Part shown: piece by piece, positions 34,586-41,945 of the stretch
Position numbering within the stretch: the stretch's first letter is position 1
Layout: each line of letters opens with the position of its first letter
Source of the DNA: Salsipaludibacter albus
GTDB lineage: Bacteria; Actinomycetota; Nitriliruptoria; Nitriliruptorales; Nitriliruptoraceae
DNA: 64,000 bases
Direction of reading: 5' to 3'
Assembly (NCBI RefSeq): GCF_019798055.1
Contig: NZ_JAHOPH010000007.1
Coordinates: 22,443-86,442, forward strand
Position numbers and translations under genes: made by a program
The notes under the pieces: generated by a model
Seen by the model: only the letters and a program-made list of their open reading frames with translations
Told to the model about the DNA's origin: nothing
The model's database searches: none

Positions 34586-35293
34586 TCACCAGGCCTCGTC
34601 CGCATGGACGTCGACGACCAGGGCGTAGGCCTGGTCGGTGAGCAGGTCCAGGACCTCGCCTGGGTCCAGCCTCCTCCCGGCGGGGTCCCGGTACTGGTCG
34701 TCGCTGCGCGCGAGGGCCTCGTCGCGTGGACCGGTGAACGCGAGGGTGAGTTCGAGGTCGTCCTCGGCCGAGTTGTAGGAGGCCGGCGGCAGGTCCTGCG
34801 GTCCGTAGATCACGGGCTGGCCGTCCGGGTCGATGGACAGCTCGTGGCCCAGCAGTCCGAAGTAGTCCTCGGCGACGTGGGCGAGGCCCTGCGAGTCCTC
34901 TCGTTCCGACCGGCGGTCCGCCAGGCCCGTCGCCTGCAGGGCGTCGTCGAGCTCGGCCATGTCCGCCCGGAACGTCGCGTCCGAGGGGACCGCCACGACG
35001 ACGGCGTGCCCCACCACGCACGACAGGTCGAACGGATCGTCGCGCTTCCAGTCGTGCTGGCCCTCGGTGCAGTCGCGGTACGCACGGGTCGCCACCACCT
35101 CGGCGCCGGCGGGCAGTTCGGACCGGGCCACGCGGGCGAGCTCGTCGGCCGCGTCCTCGACCTCGATCGCGAGTTCGTCCAGGGCCGCCTGAACCTCCGC
35201 GTCGTCCGCGGTCGGCGCGTCGCCGCCACACGCGGCGAGCAGGGCCAGCCCGACCAGGATCATGGCGGCGGCTCGTCCCCAGGTGACCTGCAC
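34586..35293 (-). CDS. Predicted lipoprotein
   Basis: 235 residues from GTG 35293 (GGGAG upstream). Signal peptide with lipobox LAAC (Cys at about 20), then an acidic helix-rich region and a domain with two Cys (RDCTEGQ, LSCVVGHAV). No family recognised. Convergent with the response-regulator gene, 26 nt between stops. Confidence 0.7.
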   Translation of the reverse strand: MQVTWGRAAAMILVGLALLAACGGDAPTADDAEVQAALDELAIEVEDAADELARVARSELPAGAEVVATRAYRDCTEGQHDWKRDDPFDLSCVVGHAVVVAVPSDATFRADMAELDDALQATGLADRRSEREDSQGLAHVAEDYFGLLGHELSIDPDGQPVIYGPQDLPPASYNSAEDDLELTLAFTGPRDEALARSDDQYRDPAGRRLDPGEVLDLLTDQAYALVVDVHADEAW

Positions 35294-35553
35294 GTCGCGC
35301 TCCCCTCGACCGTCCGTGTGCAGGGTCGCGGACGTCGCGCTCGCCGGCGTCAGGGATGCCCCGGAAGGGTTGCCGCACCTCGCGATCCGTGGCCCACGAG
35401 CCGGCAGAGCGAGCCGGACGGTCCTCGGCGTGCCCGGACCTTCGGCCCGTGCCGGGTCTGGCGGACCGGGCCTATCGTGGCAGCAGGCCGCCCACCGCGG
35501 ATTCCTCACGGGCCGGCGGCGGGCAGACGCGACGACCAGACAGGAGCACCGCG

Positions 35554-35964
35554 ATGACCGACCACGGACGCGAGCCGTACATCGTCGACATCGAGCAGAC
35601 GACGCTCGACAACGCCACCTTCCGCACGACGCTGTGGACGGGCGAGCACCTGCAGCTGACGGTGATGGGCATCGCGCCCGGCGACGACATCGGGCTGGAG
35701 GTGCACCCGGACAACGACCAGTTCCTGCGCCTGGAGCAGGGTCGCGGTCGCTGCCAGATGGGCCCGTCCGAGGACGACCTGCCGTTCGACGAGGAAGTCT
35801 CCGACGACTGGGCGATCCTGGTCCCCGCCGGGACGTGGCACAACGTCACCAACATCGGCGACGAGCCGATGAAGGTCTACGCCCTGTACGGCCCGCCCGA
35901 CCACGTCCCCGGCACGGTCCACCAGACCCACGACGACGCCCGCAACGACCCGAACGAGGACTGA
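35554..35964 (+). CDS. Cupin-domain protein
   Basis: 136 residues with a single cupin: first motif GLEVHPDNDQFLRLEQGRG (His and Glu ligands, here HPDNDQ...E) and second motif ILVPAGTWHNVTNIG (His). Belongs to the small metal-dependent cupins seen in stress or sugar metabolism. ATG 35554 has CAGGAG 8 nt upstream. A dense acidic/His tail follows. Substrate unknown. Confidence 0.85.
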   Translation: MTDHGREPYIVDIEQTTLDNATFRTTLWTGEHLQLTVMGIAPGDDIGLEVHPDNDQFLRLEQGRGRCQMGPSEDDLPFDEEVSDDWAILVPAGTWHNVTNIGDEPMKVYALYGPPDHVPGTVHQTHDDARNDPNED

Positions 35965-36070
35965 TCTCCGGGCCAGATCGGCGTACGAGCCCGGCCGCTC
36001 CGTCCGACGAGCGAATGCCCCGAGTGCTTGTGGCGCGCCTAGGGTGCGTGTCGGGGCGAGAGGGGCAGCC

Positions 36071-36946
36071 ATGCCGCAGGTCACGATGCGCGACGGCCGG
36101 GTGCTGGACGTGCAGGTCGAGGGACCCGACGACGGCCACGTCGCGGTGTTCTTCCACGGCACGCCCGGGTCGAGAGTGCCGCCACGCGACCTGGTGCGCT
36201 CGGCCATCCGTCACGGCCTGCGGTTCGTGACGTGGTCACGCCCTGGCTTCGGTGGGTCGAGTCGACTGCGTGGGCGGCGCATCGTGGACGTCGTGGCCGA
36301 CACCGAGGACGTGCTGGCCCACCTCGGGGTGGACGAGTGCGTGGTCGGTGGTGGGTCGGGTGGCGGCCCGCATGCGTTGGCGTGCGGCGCCCGCCTGGAC
36401 GCTGCCCGGGCCGTCCTGTGCAACGCCTGCGTCGCGCCGTTCGACGCGGAGGGACTGGACTTCCTGGGCGGCATGGGCAAGGGCAACCACGATGAACTCG
36501 ATGCCATCCTGGCTGGTGAGGACACGCTGAGGACCTATCTCGAGGCGGCGGTCGCCGACATGGGCGACGTCACCGTCGACGACGTCCTGCGGTCGCTGTC
36601 CACCGTCCTGCCGCCGGTGGATCGGGCGGTGATCACCGCCGAGCTCGCCGAGGACATGGTGGCGTCGAGGCGCGAAGCCATCCGCACCGGGGTCGATGGG
36701 TGGCTGGACGACGACCTCGCCTTCGTGACCGACTGGGGATTCGAACTGGACGAGATCGAGGTGCCGGTGACCCTGTGGCAGGGCTCGGAGGACCTCATGG
36801 TCCCGTTCACCCACGGCCAGTGGCTGGCGGAGCGGATCCCCGACGTCCACGCCCACCTCGAGCAGGGAGAGGGCCACATGTCCATCGGCGTGGGCCACGT
36901 CGACGAGATGCTCGATGAGTTGGTCGAGCTGGCCGGCTGGGAGTAG
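36071..36946 (+). CDS. Alpha/beta hydrolase
   Basis: 291 residues. HG motif (His29-Gly30) precedes the oxyanion loop; the nucleophile is Ser96 in GGGSGGGPH (G-x-S-x-G), and the C-terminal Asp (GSEDLMVP, about 241) and His (GEGHMS, about 270) complete the triad. The lid region spans about 125-200. An esterase/lipase or proline-iminopeptidase-like enzyme of unknown substrate. Confidence 0.9.
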   Translation: MPQVTMRDGRVLDVQVEGPDDGHVAVFFHGTPGSRVPPRDLVRSAIRHGLRFVTWSRPGFGGSSRLRGRRIVDVVADTEDVLAHLGVDECVVGGGSGGGPHALACGARLDAARAVLCNACVAPFDAEGLDFLGGMGKGNHDELDAILAGEDTLRTYLEAAVADMGDVTVDDVLRSLSTVLPPVDRAVITAELAEDMVASRREAIRTGVDGWLDDDLAFVTDWGFELDEIEVPVTLWQGSEDLMVPFTHGQWLAERIPDVHAHLEQGEGHMSIGVGHVDEMLDELVELAGWE

Positions 36947-37018
36947 CTCCTGGGTGCCCGACCGCGACCAGGATCGAACAACCCACGAACAATCGGCTGT
37001 TGGTCAGGGCCACCGCCC

Positions 37019-37037
37019 GTCAGACGGGGGGTCTGAC
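37019..37037. promoter_or_regulatory. Leader hairpin or terminator upstream of the antiporter gene
   Basis: Perfect inverted repeat GTCAGAC-GGGGG-GTCTGAC (7-bp arms, 5-nt loop) lies 73 nt after the hydrolase stop and 117 nt before the antiporter start. It could terminate the hydrolase transcript or be part of an antiporter leader. Confidence 0.4.
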
Positions 37038-37153
37038 CGACGAGGTCTCTCCAGTACCGTGCCGCGTCCGGCGTGCAGGTGCGCCGGGGCCGCACCGGAT
37101 CGAGCCGACGAGCCACGGGTGGTTCGTCGACCGGAGTGCTGGAGGGCCGTGCA

Positions 37154-38173
37154 GTGGACGTGATGTGGTCCGTGCCGGTCGCCGGGGCAGCGTTGGTGGT
37201 GGCCGGCGTGGTGCTGGTCACCGTGGGGGTGCGCTTCACCCACCTGGTCGACGAGCTCGCCGACCGCACCGGGATGGGCGAGGCCCTGGCCGGCGCGCTG
37301 CTGCTGGGCGCCACGACGTCGCTCCCGGGCCTGATCACGACGATCCTCGGCGCTGCGTCCGGCGAGGCCGGCTTCGCCATGAGCAACGCGATCGGCGGGA
37401 TCGCGGCACAGACGGTGTTCCTGGCCATCGCGGACAGCTTCTACCGGCCCGTCAACCTCGAACACGCGGCGGCGTCGGTGCCCAACATGGTCCAGTCCAT
37501 GGTGCTGGTGAGCCTGATCGGGCTCGTGCTGGGCGCCACGGGGTCGCCCGACGTCACGCTGCTGGGCATCCACCCGGCGACGTTCCTGCTGGTGGCCATG
37601 TACGTGTACGGGCTCATGCTGGTGCGTGACGCCCACCACAACCCGCGCTGGGCGCCGGAACAGACCGACAAGACCGTGGTGGACGAACCCGACGAGGAGC
37701 ACTCCGGACGGGCCATGTCCCGGCTGTGGGTGGAGTTCGGCATCTCGGCGGCGGTCGTGGCCGCCACCGGCTGGGTCGTGGGGACCGCCGGCCTGTCGCT
37801 GGCCGACCAGACCGGCCTGTCCGGGTCGCTGGTGGGTGCCCTGTTCACCAGCGTCGTGACGTCGCTGCCCGAACTGGTCACGGTCATCGCCGCCGTGCGC
37901 ATCGGCGCCGTCACCTTGGCCGTGGGCGACATCCTCGGCGGCAACACCTTCGACGTCCTGTTCGTCGCGGCCGCCGACATCGCCTACCGGGACGGCTCGA
38001 TCTACCACGCCGCCGACAGCTCCGCGTTGTTCCTCATGGCCGTCACGGTGGTGCTGGTGGCGGTCCTGGCCGCCGGCATGCTCCGTCGGGACGAGCGCGC
38101 CATCGGGTTCGAGGGCGTGGCGATCATCGGCTTCTACGCCCTCGGCATCACCTCGCTGGTCCTGGTCGGCTGA
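37154..38173 (+). CDS. Sodium/calcium exchanger-like membrane protein (CaCA superfamily)
   Basis: 339 residues from GTG 37154 (GGAGGG 7 nt upstream; ATG 37163 is close by). About ten TM helices in two inverted repeats separated by a charged loop (about 160-190). Alpha repeats: LGATTSLPGLITTI in the first and SVVTSLPELVTVI in the second; both are followed by the N-A-I-G-G or D-I-L-G-G-N-T-F-D segment. The second repeat has the canonical Pro-Glu, but the first has Pro-Gly instead of Pro-Glu, so ion coordination is atypical. Confidence 0.87.
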   Translation: MDVMWSVPVAGAALVVAGVVLVTVGVRFTHLVDELADRTGMGEALAGALLLGATTSLPGLITTILGAASGEAGFAMSNAIGGIAAQTVFLAIADSFYRPVNLEHAAASVPNMVQSMVLVSLIGLVLGATGSPDVTLLGIHPATFLLVAMYVYGLMLVRDAHHNPRWAPEQTDKTVVDEPDEEHSGRAMSRLWVEFGISAAVVAATGWVVGTAGLSLADQTGLSGSLVGALFTSVVTSLPELVTVIAAVRIGAVTLAVGDILGGNTFDVLFVAAADIAYRDGSIYHAADSSALFLMAVTVVLVAVLAAGMLRRDERAIGFEGVAIIGFYALGITSLVLVG

Positions 38174-38234
38174 TCGGCCGCTTCGCCGTCGACCGCGCCC
38201 TGGCCAGCAGGTCGGCCGGCGCCGCCCGAAACCG

Positions 38235-38504
38235 TCAGGGCGCACCAGGGTCGAAGACGTCCCACAGGGTGCGATCACAAACGGCGCACTCCATCGCCAG
38301 CGCACGCCGCGGCATCGGCTTCATCGGGCCCTGCCGAATCCTGTCCTCCGCTGCCTGCGCCGAATCCACACACTGGGCGCACACCACGTAGCTGCCCAAT
38401 GCCGTGATCCACCCCATCGGCCGTTCAGGGCGGCCTGGTCGCGGACGGCCTCTTCCTGCCTGCGCCCGTTGACGACCCACTTCCTTGTAGCTCTCATCCA
38501 CCAT
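38235..38504 (-). CDS. Small protein with two CxxC motifs
   Basis: 89 residues from ATG 38504, overlapping the stop of the MazG-fusion gene by 11 nt. Basic N-terminus (GRGRPRPGRPERP) then CAQC and, 30 residues later, CAVC, a probable zinc-binding knuckle. No family recognised. Last gene of the McrBC-centred minus-strand run; it may bind nucleic acid. Confidence 0.6.
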   Translation of the reverse strand: MVDESYKEVGRQRAQAGRGRPRPGRPERPMGWITALGSYVVCAQCVDSAQAAEDRIRQGPMKPMPRRALAMECAVCDRTLWDVFDPGAP

Positions 38505-39504
38505 CGGCAGCTCCGCGCTTCGGAGTTGATCGTGGGTCAGCACCCGGGAACCGGATCGGGCCTGCACGCACGGTGAGGACCGAACCCGACTGCACACGGC
38601 GGACGGTCAGGCGTTCGACGAGGTGGTCGTTGGGGGTGAACGGCAGGTGTGCCTTCGGGTCCCGGCCGAGCAGCGGTGACAGGCCGTCGATGGTCGGCTT
38701 CATGATTCTTTCGAGCGATCGCTCCGTCCGGACGGCGATGTCGACCCAGGCCGGGCCAGTCACCTGGTCGGTGACCGCCTCGTCGACCGCAGCCTCCCAG
38801 GCCCCCATGTCGAACCCGCGACTTCCCGGAAGGGCGTTGAAGGCCACGATGAGAGCCGGGGCCTCGGCTGGTGGCAGGACGTCCGGATCGAGCGCCACGG
38901 TGACGCCGGGGATGTCGACCTCCTTCGTGACCACCAGGGCATCCAGGCCGCGATACCCCCACGAGCAGACACCGGCGTCACGGAGGCCGGCAAGCACGGG
39001 GCGTGCGAGGTTGTCGATGTCCACGTGGCGACGTGTCGAGGACAGGGCCAGTGCGATGCCCAGCCGAGAGCACGGGCTGCGTCCCGCGGCCGCCGTGGCG
39101 ACGGCTCGGCGCCATTCCTTCTCGCGAGGATCCTCACCGGCGATGGGGGTACCTCGCACGACGATCGGGGAGGTCGGATCGACGTCGGGGGCGGGGAACC
39201 GTTCGTCGTTGCGGTCGATCTTGGCATGGGCGGCGGCCGCCAGGTCCACGCCGAGGATGTCGGCGAGTCGGACGAGGTAGATCGCGACGTCAGCCAGTTC
39301 GTCCCGGACGGCGTCAGCCTTGGCCGGGTCGTCCATGACAGCACTGGCCTCGTCCGGCGTGAGCCACTGGAATTCGGCGAGCAACTCGCCCGCCTCCCCC
39401 GCCAGCGCCATCGCGAGGTTGTCGGGCGTGTGGTACTGCCCCCAGTCACGGACGTCGGCGAAGCGTCGGAGCCGCGTCTGCAGGTCCTCGAACTCGGACG
39501 TCAC
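38494..39504 (-). CDS. MazG-like pyrophosphohydrolase fused to tandem RusA-like regions
   Basis: 336 residues. Residues 5-100 are a MazG/dCTPase-like helical domain with the metal site Glu37-x2-Glu40 and Glu69-x2-Asp72, so it should hydrolyse (d)NTPs. Residues ~115-200 contain HVDIDNLARPVLAGL (Asp162, Asp164, Asn165), and ~250-305 contain RIMKPTIDGL (Lys269, Asp273) with PNDHLVERL (Asp293); these resemble the two conserved parts of RusA resolvase sites. Each RusA-like copy has lost residues the other keeps. The GTG start overlaps the PLD-gene stop (GTGA). I know no described protein with this layout. Confidence 0.75.
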   Translation of the reverse strand: MTSEFEDLQTRLRRFADVRDWGQYHTPDNLAMALAGEAGELLAEFQWLTPDEASAVMDDPAKADAVRDELADVAIYLVRLADILGVDLAAAAHAKIDRNDERFPAPDVDPTSPIVVRGTPIAGEDPREKEWRRAVATAAAGRSPCSRLGIALALSSTRRHVDIDNLARPVLAGLRDAGVCSWGYRGLDALVVTKEVDIPGVTVALDPDVLPPAEAPALIVAFNALPGSRGFDMGAWEAAVDEAVTDQVTGPAWVDIAVRTERSLERIMKPTIDGLSPLLGRDPKAHLPFTPNDHLVERLTVRRVQSGSVLTVRAGPIRFPGADPRSTPKRGAADGG

Positions 39505-40643
39505 TCGTATCCCTCCCGCGGCTGAGCGGCCAAGGCCACCGAATCCGGAACCCCCAATCCTCCGAGCTCGAACACCGTCGCCACTCCACCGAGATCGATG
39601 GTCTTGCCGGCGACGATGTTCGGCGCGAACGACACGCCGTTGGCACGGAGCTCGGCAAGGGTGACCGGCCGCTCGAGTTCGGTCATTGCCTCCAGGTGAA
39701 TGATGCCGATGGCCGCCCCCGGTTCGATGTTGAGGCGGTCGTGCAGTTGCGGCAGTGTTGACACGCCCAGCAGGTGCCCGTAACGCCGATACGCCTCGCG
39801 AGCGTCGGCCACCTCGTAGTCGCCGGGATAGGTGGAGTAGCCCCGGATGGCGCGTTGTTCCTCGGGCACGGTCGCGTCCTTGACGAGGTGGAACAGGACC
39901 CCGCCCTCCGCGAGCGCGCGAAACTGGTTGGTGTTGCGTCGCCAGAACAACGCCCGGTCGGCTCCATCACGCTGCCGAAGCTGGAAGTCCCACCACTCGT
40001 CGTTCGTGATGGCGATGTAGCCGGGTGCACCGCGGGTCGAGCTGGCGGCGAGTCGTCCGACCAGTTGGCCAGTGCGTGCCTGCAGGCGCACGAGTCGACG
40101 CCGGTCCTCCCGTTCGAGCATGCGACGGTCACGGGCGCGCTGGCGATAGTGGTCCCAATCGTGACTGCGACGCAGGTCTCGCAACGGCAAGCCGTGGTCC
40201 CAGACCTGCTCGAACCTGGCGCGCTGAGCATCGGCCCCTGGGGATGGATCACGCTCGACCAATTCCTCGTACTGCTCGACGTTGGACGTCCAGCCCGCGC
40301 CGGTGAGGTTGGCCGATCCGCTGAGCGTGACGAGTTCGCCTGGTCGCTCGACGAGGTAGAGCTTCGGATGGAACTGGGACGCCGACAGTGCACTGCCGTC
40401 GGGCACGACACGGACGTCGAACCCGGCGTGCTCGAGCTGTTCGACCGCCTGAGGGTCGGTCACCCCGAACCCCAGTCCGACGACCGCACGGCTCCCGGAA
40501 GGGGGGCCGAGGCGCAACAGCCGCGAGACGCCCGAGGTCTTCGCGTAGGCAACGCCGAGGTGAGCGCGCGTCGACCCGTCGAACGCCACCCGCATGCGTT
40601 CCTCGAACGCCGTGACCTGGTTCAGGCCTGGCCGATACTCCAC
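39501..40643 (-). CDS. PLD-family nuclease with possible PUA/EVE-like C-terminus
   Basis: 380 residues. N-terminal PLD domain with His92-Pro-Lys94 (QFHPKLYLV) and GSANLT at 109-114, as in PLD-type endonucleases. The C-terminal ~170 residues include ALFWRRNTNQFRALAEGGVL and IRGYSTYPGDYEVADA, suggestive of a PUA/EVE-like base-reading fold, but this is tentative. GTG 40643 has GGAGGAGG upstream. It lies 24 nt after mcrC and probably belongs to the same operon, adding a second nuclease to the McrBC system. Confidence 0.75.
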   Translation of the reverse strand: MEYRPGLNQVTAFEERMRVAFDGSTRAHLGVAYAKTSGVSRLLRLGPPSGSRAVVGLGFGVTDPQAVEQLEHAGFDVRVVPDGSALSASQFHPKLYLVERPGELVTLSGSANLTGAGWTSNVEQYEELVERDPSPGADAQRARFEQVWDHGLPLRDLRRSHDWDHYRQRARDRRMLEREDRRRLVRLQARTGQLVGRLAASSTRGAPGYIAITNDEWWDFQLRQRDGADRALFWRRNTNQFRALAEGGVLFHLVKDATVPEEQRAIRGYSTYPGDYEVADAREAYRRYGHLLGVSTLPQLHDRLNIEPGAAIGIIHLEAMTELERPVTLAELRANGVSFAPNIVAGKTIDLGGVATVFELGGLGVPDSVALAAQPREGYE

Positions 40644-40667
40644 CTGGCACCTCCTCCGGCCGACACG

Positions 40668-41945
40668 CTAGGCACCGATTGGCACCTGCACACCTCGCGT
40701 GGTGCGTGATCGGTCGGCTGGCGACCGGAGGTGAGGTCGCAAAGCCTCGGCGAGTCGGTCGAGGGCGGCTTCGACGTCCGTGGGGGTGCCCCGAAGGGCC
40801 AGCTCATGGGTCTCGATGGCTGTGCCGCTTCCGATGACCTCAACGTGCTTCGGTGGCGGTCCGCCTTCTCGTTCGGCGTACAGGAGCGAGGACGCTGGGA
40901 GGCCCATGACCGTGCTGTAGGCGTGGGCTTGGTAGAGGTCGCCCGACCGCCCGCGGCCGCCCTCGAGCAGCTTGTACTTGACGTCGGCAACGTGCACCGG
41001 ACGGCGGTTCCGGAAGAACACGATGTCAGGCTTCATCACCAGGTGCCGGTCGCGGTCGAACGCCGTCCTGGGCTCGCGTTCAACCGTCACGTCGTCGGGC
41101 ATCCGACGACGGAGCCCCTCGGCCACGTGGTCCTCGAACACGGTGCTCATGTCGACGAGGAACGTGTCGCCGTGTGCAACCCCTGCGTGTTCGGCGATGA
41201 ACCGTCGCGCCAGGATCAACCTGGCGAGGCGGGCCGGCGTCGCGTAGTGGCGATCCAGCCGCGTGAAGACGTGCCCATCGAGGGATTCCGGACGCGGTGC
41301 GCCATCCGACACCTCGTGCATGGCAGCAAGGTGCCCCCGCAGGAGGCGACGGATGCCGCGAGGCAGGTTGCGGTCCACAGCGGCGTCCACCGCAGCCGCC
41401 TTCAGGAACCGGTTCAGGTCGGTGTCGGCGGTGAACTCGTCGAAGTCGCACGGAGCAGGAACCGGTGGCCGATGCGGCGTGCGCGCCAGCTCGCCGAAGT
41501 CGAGCCGGCCCTGCACGCGGGTGACCCGGTCGTGGCGGTGCCGGTAGCTGTGTACGAGGCCGGCCTGCAGGGACCGGCCCAGCAGGCGGGCGTACATGGC
41601 GTACAGCACCGACGCGAGGTCGTCGGTCGGCGACCGGCCGTACTCCTGGTCGAACCAGGTGACGGCGTCGAGTGATCCGCTGAGCAGGTAGAGCAGGGTG
41701 CTCAACCGGACCTTGGGTCGGATCCGCACGGTCACGCCGCCGACGACGAGGGTGCCCACGACGCCACCGGCCCGCAGCCGGTACTCCCCCGGCCTGCGGG
41801 TGGGTCGAACGTCGAGCACGTCCGGCGCGACGAGCGTCAGCGCGTGTCCCTGGTCGGGGTTCAGGTGCTCCAGGCTCGAGCCGTGCTCCCGGAGTTCGAT
41901 CACCCGACCGTCGGACCCGCTACGCACTGGCGTCACTGCCATCAT
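40668..41945 (-). CDS. mcrC: McrC-like nuclease subunit of McrBC restriction system
   Basis: About 425 residues. Typical McrC order: N-terminal OB/beta domain (VVGTLVVGGVTVRIRPKV), LYLLSG, a helical middle with VQGRLDFGELAR, and a C-terminal PD-(D/E)XK nuclease with MKPDIVFF and VADVKYK (Asp and D-x-K catalytic residues). It pairs with the AAA+ motor McrB to cut modified DNA. The start is ATG 41945 or 41942; either overlaps the mcrB end by 23-26 nt. Confidence 0.9.
   Translation of the reverse strand: MMAVTPVRSGSDGRVIELREHGSSLEHLNPDQGHALTLVAPDVLDVRPTRRPGEYRLRAGGVVGTLVVGGVTVRIRPKVRLSTLLYLLSGSLDAVTWFDQEYGRSPTDDLASVLYAMYARLLGRSLQAGLVHSYRHRHDRVTRVQGRLDFGELARTPHRPPVPAPCDFDEFTADTDLNRFLKAAAVDAAVDRNLPRGIRRLLRGHLAAMHEVSDGAPRPESLDGHVFTRLDRHYATPARLARLILARRFIAEHAGVAHGDTFLVDMSTVFEDHVAEGLRRRMPDDVTVEREPRTAFDRDRHLVMKPDIVFFRNRRPVHVADVKYKLLEGGRGRSGDLYQAHAYSTVMGLPASSLLYAEREGGPPPKHVEVIGSGTAIETHELALRGTPTDVEAALDRLAEALRPHLRSPADRSRTTRGVQVPIGA

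Noticed and set aside
38494..39504. RusA similarity as evidence for a prophage
   Set aside because: No phage structural, integrase or lysis genes are present, and the gene is embedded in the McrBC operon.
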